DNA from: Neckera pumila
Taxonomy: Eukaryota > Streptophyta > Bryopsida > Hypnales > Neckeraceae
Direction of reading: 5' to 3'
DNA length: 64,000 nucleotides
Assembly: GCA_963969595.1 (NCBI GenBank)
Contig: OZ018408.1
Span: forward strand, 12,707,823-12,771,822
Shown: positions 55,017-64,000 of the stretch, piece after piece
How the letters are laid out: the number at the start of each line of letters is the position of its first letter
Numbering within the stretch: position 1 is the first letter of the stretch
The notes under the pieces: model-generated
Database searches by the model: none
What the model was told of the DNA's origin: nothing
Seen by the model: the letters and a program-made list of their open reading frames with translations, nothing else
Translations under genes and position numbers: made by a program

Positions 55017-57234
55017 TCATGATGATCGATAATACAAATTCTCACCAGCTTGAGCTCTGGGTGGAGCTCTGGGTGGAGTTCTATTAGTCAATCTAACCCG
55101 TCGGGGCTTGTCCTCGTCCTCATCATCGCTGGGTACGTCTTCATGAACACGCAGACGGCCCACAGTGTCAAAACTGGCATTCACTGCCTCACTCATTTCC
55201 TCACCCGTCTCCAACCTCTTTTCAAATCGAGCATCGCTGCAATTAAGCATCCATGGCAAGGAACAAGTAGTGATGCCCTTCTCCTGGACCTTCTGAAACC
55301 TAGGTCGAATCCTTGTCTCAAGATCATAAGTAAAAAATGCAGGGAACTCCAGTAGCTCTTTTATGTCCCGCTTCATCTCCTTCACAAAGAAACCTCCAAT
55401 AGGAACAATACGTTTCTCAATGCTCAAACCAATCAACTGTGGACAAGCCACTATCATCCGAGCGACCTCGTCCTTTGTCAAGCCCAGATCCCTCAAAGCA
55501 TGAACTCGCTTGGTACCAGAGGGAACATTCATGGCCAACATCTGTGGTAGCTTCTCAAGGATTGCTGCCATATCCTCTCTGCGAACACCAACTTTGTAAG
55601 TAAGCCACGGCAACTTGGCCTCCACTTTATCTTTCACCTTCATTCCTAGCAACTCTGGGTACTGGATGAGCATCCCCGGAAGGGCTTCCTTGCGCACACC
55701 TAACTCAAGCAGAGCCTCCACAGCAGGTCGCATCTTGTCGTCTACGTCATAATCCAAAATGAAAGGCCGATCCTCGATCATCTTCCCCACCACGAGTTTG
55801 GGAATGCCACAGCTGACAATGAACTCCACTTTGGGTCGGAGGTTGTTGGAAACGCGCATGCCCATGATCTCCGGCTTCTCTGTCAGCAACGGACCTATTT
55901 GCCGCTTGTCCACGCCAATCATGGCAAGGTACGCAACCGAAGTGCTCATGGTTCCTTCGATTCTGTACCCCAGTAGCTGTGGATACCGAGTCAGAACGGA
56001 GCCCACCTGCTTGAGCTCGATCCCCAGGCCTTGGATGAAGCGCACATTGGGAATCAAGTCAATAGCAACGCTGGTATGCAACACCTGCGGGTACTTCCGA
56101 ATCAGAACAGGGAGAGAGTTTCTGGTCACCTTTAGGTCTTGAAGATACTGCACAACAGGGCTTAAATTTTTCCTCACACTACACCCGATCATGAGCGGGT
56201 AGTCGTTGATGTCCTTAATGGTCAGCCCAATTACGTTCTGTAGATAATCGAGGCGTTCTCTCATTATACCCTTCGCCTTTGGCAGCTCCAAATCTCCCAA
56301 GGCAGCTATGTCGATTTCCTGCGACTGCAAATACTCCATCACGCTGGCTTTGTCTGGACCATCTTCGCCCTCATCAACGGCCTGCTCGGCAAGCTCTGCA
56401 GATGATGAAAAGCTTCGATAGTTGGAGCCGAATGTGTTCATCCTCCATAAACCCAACTGCAGTGAGAAAATATAGAATTTAATTAACTCAAATATATCAT
56501 ACCAAATCCCTCTTCTTCGACATAGGCATCCAAATGCATCTGTTGTCACATCATCAACCTAGACTCTCCAATAATGAATCCAATGACGAGATTTACCATA
56601 CGTGAAACAGCTCTCCCCAAACTTCTCACTATTCACTTTGATCAGTACAAGCAGGCATGATTAGCATATGTCTTCCATCCAGTAGATCAGTTACACGAAT
56701 TACCGATTCTGCTGTAGAATTCGCAAATTGTGGGCATTCCACAATTTTCCTCAAATCCTATTCTCGTTTATCTGATTCTAATTGTTGGCCGGCATTGCAA
56801 CTGCCAACAAATTTAAGCCTATGTGAGGATAAAACTTCCAAAATACTATTTTCAGTTTAGGATCTAAAAATCTGCGAGATACTATTGGGGTGTCAAAAAA
56901 AATACAAAAAATTTGCATTCCCATACTACGATTCGCTAACGCATAGATCTAATTTTGTTGCGAGTACCCTAAATGAAATGGTGGGATAAGAGAAAAAGTC
57001 GCTTTTAGGGTGGGTTAGCTTAATTGGAATCAGTGAACAACTTTCTCCGTCAAGCTCCGAGAAAATATGCCAAAAAGAGACAGTTAGGGAAAGAAAAAGT
57101 GGTGCACGAATAGGTACCATATTTGAAGCAGGCTTTGAGACATCATAATGTCTCGCCCATCCTGCGGAATGTGATGGCGTGAGTCGATCCAACAGTGGTT
57201 TCGCCCCCTGCGATCTCAAACTCACCCGCAGCAT
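55017..57234 (-). CDS. MTERF4: mTERF-domain protein, mTERF4 (BSM/RUG2) type, two exons
   Basis: Exons 57118-57234 and 55017-56456 give 518 residues plus stop, joined in phase 0. Exon 1 encodes 39 residues starting MLRVSLRSQGAKPLLDRL, Arg-rich and without acids until its end, as in an organelle transit peptide. The frame also runs open upstream of 56456, but that is intron sequence: a clean CAG acceptor sits at 56457-56459. The body carries tandem mTERF helical repeats with the recurring pattern YPxLLGxxxxxxxxP, e.g. YPLMIGCSVRKNL, YPQVLHTSV, YPQLLGYRIEGTMS, KPEIMGMRV, YPELLGMKVKDK and CPQLIGLS. The end has FPAFFTYDLE and SLPWMLNCSD, as in plant mTERF4. An acidic DDEDED stretch and a Pro/Arg-rich tail close the protein. 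In Arabidopsis and maize, mTERF4 is plastid-located and needed for splicing of group II introns and ribosome build-up; the same role is inferred here. A telo-box lies about 55 bp upstream of the ATG. Confidence 0.92.
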
Positions 57235-57283
57235 GGCTCCGGTGATAAGCTGCAAGAGGGGCTACGGAATGGAGCGCATGAAC

Positions 57284-57309
57284 CTTAAACCCTAAACCCT
57301 AAAACCCTG
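57284..57309 (-). promoter_or_regulatory. Telo-box cluster upstream of the mTERF4-like gene
   Basis: Two and a half plant telomere-type units (TTAAACCCTAAACCCTAAAA on the plus strand) lie about 50-75 bp before the ATG. Telo-boxes of this type are common in plant promoters and 5' leaders of genes for translation and organelle biogenesis, so this fits the gene. Too short to be an interstitial telomere. Confidence 0.75.
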
Positions 57310-57880
57310 AAATCCTGAATCCAACAAGTAAGAAGTTAAGTTACGACAGCCTGGCAGTGCTCCACCGATCTTTCCCCAAAGAGTTGCTGTTGAGGAATGC
57401 GGAGAGAGAAAGGGGTTGGCTCCCTGTGGCTTGTCTTTCAAGAGGTAAATCACGATATCTTGTGTTGTGGTTCCTCTCATTCTTTGATTGTGGGACGATG
57501 TGCTGTCACCCCCACCCCCTCCCCCACCCCCACCCCAACTCTCCTCCTCTCCATGCCAACATGAGACCAAATAACCGAGTCTAAGAATAGAAATGTCTCA
57601 AATCAATTGCAATAACTTCAAAACCAAAGCACTTGCAGATGCCCCAAAGCTCTCACAAAGCAAAGAATTCGCACCCACGGCGCCTGCAATTCAGACTCCC
57701 GCAGTCAACAATTCCTCTCGATCACGGTTACTGCACTTGTATCCTCTACAAGGGAATCTCCAATTAGGGTTTCGGGAAACTCCTCGTGGAGGCAATTTGA
57801 GAGACGACCTAAAACCCCGGTCTGCCAACTCAGGTTGAGGAATACCCATTCATGACACTTTGGTGCGTTCACATATAATT
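57310..57880. other. Upstream flank of the mTERF4-like gene
   Basis: GC-richer than the flanking repeats, with a CCCCCACCCC-rich run at about 57507-57536. One open frame on each strand (75-92 residues) is of low complexity. An AATTAGGGTTTC telo-like half-site occurs at about 57762. No gene is called. Confidence 0.45.
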
Positions 57881-58876
57881 TATAACCCGTAAATATCCAA
57901 GGCATCACATTTTGGTGTCAATTAAACTTTGAAGTTAACCCCTAAATGCCCAAGGTACCCAAATGTGGTGTCAAAGAAATTTTGAAGTTAAATAAAACCT
58001 TACCAAATTGTTGTTTTTATTAGTTTTTATTTTTGAAAGATTCTTTTTGAAGTCTAGTTATAGCTTCAAGGATCCAATTTTGAAAATGAATGATTATGAT
58101 TTTTTTATTCAAGATTTTGTGCAAAGGTACCCATTGCAATCTTGACTTTTTGTAGTGTTGAGTGCTCTTGGAAATGAGTCTCAAATACACTAAATCTAGG
58201 TGAAAAATTCACAATAGAAATTCATTGAAAAGAATTGTAGAATAGATTTTGAGAAGTCATATATTAATTGGGGTTACATTTGTTGGGCCTTCAACCTCAT
58301 ATTTTTTTGGTCTAGAATTTTTAGATTTGACATGCAAAAAGAGAGCTCAAAGATTTTCATAGCTTTAACACCCTGATGATCAAACATTATAATCTTTCAA
58401 TCTATAAGTGATATTGTTGTTTTTTCTTTTCCTATGTAATCTCTAACATGTCTAGTTTGAATTTGTACGATTACAATTCAAAAAAGATTCATTCAACTTA
58501 TCAAAATCTTGACTTTTTGTTCAATTTAGAGCAAATCCAAGAGGCTCAAAACAGGCCTTGGACATTTAGGGATTAAATGAAATTTAATAGAAAATAGGGC
58601 TTTGTATTTCTATGCACAATTGTTGATGATTGTGTTACAAAAGAAGAGATTCAATTTTATATTTTTATTCTATCAGCGCCAATGAAAGAAGAGACAATAC
58701 AAACACAAAAACACAACAAACAAACAAACAAGCAAGCAAATCAATTAATAATTAATAAACAAAATTTTAAACTATTGTTGCTACCCAAAGTTTCATATTT
58801 CAATCTAAATAACGCTTCTCAAATATAAATATCATAAACAAATTTACTATTTTTGACCTTGGGCATTTAGGGTTTA
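57881..58876 (+). mobile_element. TTAA element, family 2, outer copy N, interrupted by copy L
   Basis: The left part 57881-57934 (ATAACCCGTAAATATCCAAG, CATTTTGGTGTCAA, TTTGAAG) matches the first 60 bp of family 2. The matching right end CCTTGGGCATTTAGGG appears only at about 58857-58872. Between them lies the complete copy L. So N was present first and L jumped into its TTAA at 57935. Confidence 0.65.
57935..58576 (+). mobile_element. TTAA-bounded element, family 2, copy L (reference, 642 bp)
   Basis: Starts TTAACCCCTAAATGCCCAAG and ends CTTGGACATTTAGGGATTAA, an imperfect terminal inverted repeat of about 21 bp. The whole length is shared with the inverted copy at 592-1245. No coding capacity. 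Family 2 shares the TTAACCCCTAAA start with family 1 but has unrelated internal sequence, so both probably used the same kind of transposase. Confidence 0.8.
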
Positions 58877-59208
58877 TTTATTTTGTTTGTTGCACTTGAA
58901 GGAAAAATATGAAAGAATTCAATGCAATAATACAATTTTTTAATCTTAAAGGTACCTACATTTGTTCTAAGGTGTACAATATTGTCACCATAAGAGAGAT
59001 AAAATATTCCTTAACACAATGGAAGATTGAAACTAGAAGGGAATATAGTGAGATTATTTTGACCCCTAAATCTTAGTGAAGTTAATCTTCTCTCTTAAAG
59101 TATAATATACTTTCCTTTCATGTGAATTTATCATAAAAGATGTACTTATTATTATATTTTGAAGCTTTGATTTGGTCAAGAGTAAATCATTTATTTTATT
59201 TTATTTTA
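58877..59208. other. AT-rich spacer
   Basis: No gene or recognisable repeat other than a short TTTTA run at about 59190-59210 immediately left of the next element. Confidence 0.45.
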
Positions 59209-61025
59209 TTAACCCCTAAAGTCCTAAGAGTCCCCTCAAAGGCTCTTGAAGGTTTGGATAGGTACCTATGATGTCAATTTTTGGCAAGGGTTTTTGAGGG
59301 GTTTATTTTTAACCCTTCAAGGCCCAAGGCCTTTTTTCTACAAAAAAACACTCAAAATTGCCATTTCTATATCAAAGATTAAAAAAAATTGAAAATTGTT
59401 TTTCTAGCACATCCAGCCATAAGATCTTACACCTAACTTGTATAAGAATGTGTGGAAAAAGTTTCAGAACTTTTGACCACATAGATTGCAAGATACCTGC
59501 ATTTAAAGTGAAAAAAATAAATTTTATCAACACATTGTGGGACTAGATTTTTTGATTTTGAACATTTTTTAATTTAACTTTTTGCACTACAAAGTTTTGA
59601 GCTTTAAATCTTTATGGTGGAGAACTAAGTTGAGAGTGTACCAAAAAAAACAAAAGAACACACTTAATCTTCATTATTAAAAAAATTGTTAAATAGAAGT
59701 AGGTATGAGATAGAAGGAAAATATTAATATCTTTTATATAGAATTAAAATGCACTAATTCCAATGGTGAGATTGTTCTAGCAGAAAAACTAAACTACGTG
59801 GATTAAATTTTTTTTTTTTAAGTTATAAAATTGCATTAAAAAATGAATCCTACAAGTTATTTTTTTAAAGAAAATGCTTTAAGTGTCCGAAAAATAAGAT
59901 TGTCTATAACTTTTTCATAATAAATCCAAATGAAATGAATCAAAGCTTTCCAGATAGAGAAAAATATAATCTATGGGGGAAAAAATCCGATTTTTTTATT
60001 TAAATTTTTGCAAAAAAAATTTTGTTGCCCCTTCTCCCCTGTTTTGAGCTTATTTGGGCATAACTTTTGTTCTCGGGCACCAATTGGAAAAAAAATTACA
60101 TTCCCAAGAAGCTTATCAATTTTTCTATCTTTCTCAAAAAAATTTTAAATCAAGACAAAAATTCAGCCCATAGGTACCTGTCCAAAATCTCATTTGTCCT
60201 CCAAAGGGACAATGGTCCTTTAAGGGTTAAGAAAAAACAAACTAGTTAGATGTCTATGAATATCATTTTTATTTCAATTGGTACCCAGGAGCAAAAATTA
60301 TGCCATAATAAGCCCCAAATAGGCGAGGACTGTCTTTACAATTTGAAATAATAAAAAAAAAAAATTCTTATAAATTCTATTTTTCTATATGGAAAGTTTT
60401 GATTCATTTCATTTGGATTATTGATGTGAAAGTATGAAGCTTCTTGTGTTGTAAACAATCTTATCAAATTCTTGAGAAAATAATGTATTGGATTTGTTTT
60501 TGAACTCAATTTTAACAATTTTTCAAAATAAGAAGTTGCACACGGTTTAGTTTCTGCTTTCTAGAACAATCTCACCATTGGAAGTACTATATTCAATTCC
60601 ATCTTAGAGCTATCAACAATTTGTTTTTTCTTTCTATCTTGTACCTACTTCAACTCAGCAAATTTTTAAAGAATGAAAATTATATGTTTTTTTGCCCAAA
60701 CTCTCAACTCAATTCTTCAGCATAAAATTTTTTAATTCACAATTTGTAGTACAAAAAATTTAAGTTAAGAGGATTCAAAGTCAAAAATCTAGTCCAGCTA
60801 GGTGCCAAAAAACTCATTTTTGTCACTTTAAATGCTTATATCTTGTAAACGATGTAGTCAAAGTTTCTTAAATTTCTTCTAGACATTCTCATACTAGTCT
60901 AGTGTAAGATCCTACAGTTGGATATGCAAAAAGAATCAGTTGTTAAAAAATTTTGTTGTTTGCATAGAAAATGGTTGTTTTGAATGTTTTTGACAAAAAA
61001 ACCCAACCTTGGGACTTTAGGGTTA
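59209..61025 (-). mobile_element. TTAA element, family 1, outer copy K, interrupted by copy E
   Basis: Left segment 59209-59308 starts TTAACCCCTAAAGTCCTAAG. The right segment 60231-61025 ends GGGACTTTAGGGTTAT. Joined, they have the same order as the neighbouring copy J (61085 on): CTCTTGAAGGTTTGG, GACCTCAATTTTTAGC-like, then TTTATTTCAATTGGTACCCA. K lies in the opposite orientation to the inserted copy E. Confidence 0.78.
59309..60230 (+). mobile_element. TTAA-bounded element, family 1, copy E, nested in copy K
   Basis: A 922-bp copy aligning end to end with C (19547) and D (23317). It starts TTAACCCTTCAAGGCCCAAG and ends GGTCCTTTAAGGGTTAA, with TTAA on both sides. Because both halves of K flank it, these borders are the true insertion borders. 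Confidence 0.85.
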
Positions 61026-61084
61026 TATCAAATCACAAGCCTTCGAATTTTTAATTTTTTAATTTTTTTATAAATCCATAGGGT

Positions 61085-61640
61085 TTAATCCCTAAAGTCC
61101 CAAGTGTCCCCTCAAGGGACATTTGAAGGTTTGGAGAGGTTTCTATGACCTCAATTTTTAGCATAATTTTTTAAAAAAGATTCTCAAAATATGAAAAATA
61201 ATTTTTTTGGAGGGGGATATAATTTTTATTTCAATCGGTTCTTGGAGCAATTGTTATGCCACACAAAGTTCAAAATAGTTGAGAGGAGGTAATAAAAAAA
61301 TTTACAAAAACTTGAGATATTAAATCAAAAAATTAATTCTAATAGATTATAATTTTTTTTATAAAAAGATTGGATTCATTTCATTTGGATTAGTGATGTG
61401 AAAGTTAGTGAGCATCTTGTCATAAAGTCAATCTTGACAACTTCTTGAAAAAATAACATACTCAATCTATTTTTATTTCCTATGCACATGATATTGCTAA
61501 ATATGGCATATTGTCACAAAATATTGAAGAAGGTTCAAGAATATTTGTCTAAGACTTTTGCTTTTTGCATTTGATATGGCAGCTTTGAAAGCTTTTCGGC
61601 AAAAAAATGGCCTTCAAATTCCATTTTTGTTGAAATTATA
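61085..61640 (-). mobile_element. TTAA element, family 1, copy J (right part degraded)
   Basis: Starts TTAATCCCTAAAGTCCCAAG and is collinear with copy K. It ends in the decayed terminal block ATATGGCAGCTTTGAAAGC and TTTTCGGCAAAAAAATGG near 61574-61611. The final TTAA is not preserved and the middle is partly deleted. Confidence 0.65.
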
Positions 61641-61790
61641 ATTCCGAACAGGTACACAGAACGTGAAGTGGGAAATGTACAGATTATAGACCTTGAGAAG
61701 GTCTAGGGGAAACCCAGTATGTCTTTCTAATCAAAACCTGGGATACTTCTACGTGATTGAGATTCATAGCGTTTGAATCTCCTGCACTAA

Positions 61791-63917
61791 CTAAACCATC
61801 TGTTGCAACCATGAATTAGTTGCAATATCTTTGTCAAAATCACTTTTCAAGGCCTTCAGTCGGGCATAAGTGTCCTCACGACTCATTTTGTCCATGGGCA
61901 GTGCTGCCATGTCCTGAAGGAATTTTCGCACACGTCCTGCTCCTTGAGCCTTGTCATCGGGACCACTAACCCTCTTTCGCTTTACGCCAACCTGTGGACA
62001 ATGATTATCAGTAGACTACTAAATTATCATTCGTTGTGAATACCTTATATCATTAAGCGGGAATAAGAGGAAAACATTGATGTGCAAGACATCGCATCGA
62101 AACTGCTAAAAGAAAAGTGGACCCTGCGCCAAACATCAAACCGAACCTCATCGTTCGCATTTGTATCCTTCTCAGAGGTCGAGAAATCCTCTAATTCTGC
62201 TGCTTTCTGTCTGGCGAGATCCACAACACTTTCAGGAAAATGAGCGAATTCAGCCACATGAATACCGAAGCTTTGGTCACAAGGACCTTGTTCAACCTGC
62301 AGATTAAAACAGAGTAGGTGAACTTCATTGTAAAGGTTTTTGGGTATGAGAAAAGGAAGTGCCTTGCACATGCTTGAATGCCAGAAAGCAAACACCAGGG
62401 TTCAGTAAATATCCAAACGTACAAGATTGACAGCTACACTCCTGTATTCAATACAAATGGTCTTACCTTATAGAGCATAGCAAGCTTCTGCGATTTTGTA
62501 TCAATGTGTGCACTGACATGATAGTTGGCAATCCCTACAGGTGGACCCTTGGGAGTTCCATGCACGGGTGGAGACTTCGAATGTGCTAAGGCCGTCAGTT
62601 CATGAAAGTGTGTAGCAAAAAGTGCGGGTGCACGAGTGACCTCCACTAAATACTCGCATATAGCCCATGCCAGTCCTATATTGAAGAGGATAGACTTCAG
62701 AAATATACAGGTGCATTGAGCAGATACTATATTTCTCTCTGAAGAATACTTTAACAGCGGAGAAAAAGAAAAGAACCAAAAATTCGACTATAAACTGGTT
62801 AAAGCCTCAGTATGTGAAGGAAAGAAACACGTGAACATCTTTGAGTTGAAGTTTACCAAATCCATCGTAAGTTGAGGTGCCCCGACCAAGTTCATCAATA
62901 ATGATCAATGAGCGCTCCGTCGCAGACTTAATAATGCTGGCTGTTTCCAGCATTTCAGCCATAAACGTTGACACTCCTCGCAGCTGCTCAAGGACAGTGT
63001 TCTAATCTGTAAGCAGCAATTTAATACTTACTGGCACTTACATTAAGCAAAAGTTATCCTTATCTGGCAAAACAACCCATAACTCTTCACATATGAGTAC
63101 TAAAAGTATGTATTAGCACCTGGCAGTCTCCAGCACCAACACGTGCAAAGATGCAATCACGCACACTGATCTCTGCTCGGTCGCATGGTACAAAGCATCC
63201 CACTTGAGCCATTAACACATTCACACCCACCTGTTTATCAAAAATAGGATAGCAAGTGAGAAATTTATACTTGACGTTCAGTGATCAAGAAAAGGGCAAA
63301 TAGAGATCGACAATTAAGAAAGCAACCAGATAGAAGGAAGTACTTCTACACACCAAGATTTTGCTTCTGTGTAAAAAGCCCCGTTATGTTTCCCATCCGG
63401 ATTCTTAAGTACATGATGCTGATACTCATAAAGAATATAAGAGTTCTAAGAACAGAATAGGTCCAGATATGGGCAGACAGGTTCAGTTTCTGTCCTCGTA
63501 CTGATATTCCGATCATAAACAATATGAGTTGAAAAAAGGGATTATAACTTCACCTGTCGGATGAAAGTAGACTTCCCACCCATATTGGGGCCAGTGATAA
63601 TCTGGAACCAGCTCTTGCCTCGGACCTAAACAAAATCATTTACAAGAACACATCTAAGAAGATGTCTCTCCCAACAGGCGACATACACATAAATAAACAA
63701 GTGGAGTTCATAAACCAGAGAATAGATTGTCAAGAGAAGTCCACAAGGGGCACTCAAACTTTGGTTCAACAACTGACAATCAATTTCCATGTTGAAAGAG
63801 AAGAGTATGATCTCCGCGTCACTATACCAGTCGACAATCGTTCGAAATAAAATTGACGTCGTCCTGAGCTTCCACACATGGGTGTCGACTTCCTTCCAAG
63901 ATTATATCTCCTTCATC
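61791..63917 (-). CDS. MSH2: MSH2 DNA mismatch repair protein, C-terminal third (gene continues past the window)
   Basis: Minus-strand exons in reading order: 63828-63917, 63554-63625, 63120-63230, 62857-62983, 62467-62675, 62147-62296 and 61791-61991. They give 319 residues plus TAG, all phases consistent. Walker [10 protein letters not shown] lies in the second of these, Walker [16 protein letters not shown] in the fourth. [23 protein letters not shown] and [19 protein letters not shown] are MSH2 signatures. The last exon is the helical C-terminal dimerisation end ([10 protein letters not shown]...WLQQMV). The fourth exon was started at 62983 rather than at an upstream AG because this restores the family junction [12 protein letters not shown]2 pairs with MSH6, MSH3 or plant MSH7 to recognise mismatches in the nucleus. 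The N-terminal two thirds lie beyond position 64000. No defect is visible. Confidence 0.95.
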
Positions 63918-64000
63918 CTAATATCAACGTGCAGTAACCTTATGATCCTTTATCTAAAATTGCCGAATAAAAGGCAAGAATGCAAGTAATACTTTCTAAA
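63918..64000 (-). other. MSH2 intron running off the window
   Basis: Sequence upstream of the acceptor at 63918-63919 (minus strand). No further exon is recognised in the remaining 83 bases. Confidence 0.7.

Noticed and set aside
56457..56549. Upstream extension of the long mTERF frame (start at 56549)
   Set aside because: A good CAG acceptor at 56457-56459 and a transit-peptide exon at 57118-57234 in matching phase explain the N-terminus better.
57284..57309. Interstitial telomere
   Set aside because: Only two and a half units; it fits a telo-box promoter motif.
62984..63001. MSH2 exon extended by six codons (NTVLEQ)
   Set aside because: Using the nearer acceptor at 62984-62986 restores the conserved junction without an insertion; both keep the phase.
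1..64000. tRNA or rRNA genes
   Set aside because: I looked for B-box-like GGTTCRANNCC words and rRNA core words and found none in a convincing context; a tRNAscan or Infernal run would settle it.

Overview
This window looks like nuclear DNA of a land plant. Its genes are split by short GT-AG introns. It carries a KIN-8 kinesin, an mTERF4-like organelle factor, a protein with a thylakoid-lumen targeting signal, MSH2, and plant-type telo-box motifs (AAACCCTAA). The DNA between genes is very AT-rich and packed with short, mostly non-autonomous transposons. I cannot name the species. A non-seed plant (bryophyte or lycophyte grade) is a guess from general appearance, not something the sequence proves.

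Layout. (1) 1-5.1 kb: repeats, including two TTAA-bounded elements. (2) 5.1-8.5 kb, minus strand: a six-exon gene for a membrane-anchored, Cys-rich PAN/apple-like protein. (3) 8.5-27 kb: a repeat sea holding a broken PEX11 copy (12.7-13.5 kb), several long fold-back elements, and the best copies of two TTAA-bounded families and of a third family P with CTAAGG ends. (4) 27-31 kb: minisatellites, one doubtful small gene at 28.1-28.6 kb, more repeats. (5) 31.6-37.6 kb, plus strand: a ten-exon kinesin-8 gene. (6) 39.5-41.8 kb: a rearranged MITE, then a three-exon gene for a predicted thylakoid-lumen LEA-like protein. (7) 43.6-49.3 kb: a nearly full-length PIF/Harbinger transposon with a dead transposase and a dead Myb/SANT-like partner gene facing it tail to tail. 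(8) 49-55 kb: repeats. (9) 55.0-57.2 kb, minus strand: an mTERF4-like gene with a telo-box just upstream. (10) 57.9-61.6 kb: nested TTAA-bounded elements. (11) 61.8 kb to the window edge, minus strand: the C-terminal third of MSH2.

The five well-supported genes are unrelated single genes (organelle RNA processing, mismatch repair, microtubule motor, plastid lumen, membrane protein); nothing suggests they work together. The strongest unusual signal is the set of AT-rich elements bounded by TTAA and starting CCC (TTAACCCCTAAAGG...). At three places one copy sits inside another repeat, which shows directly that they are discrete insertions. TTAA targets with CCC termini resemble the piggyBac superfamily, but no transposase for them is present here, so that link is an inference.

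Gene models were built by hand. For each intact gene the summed exon lengths are divisible by three and the intron phases agree. Repeat borders marked approximate come from eye alignment between copies.
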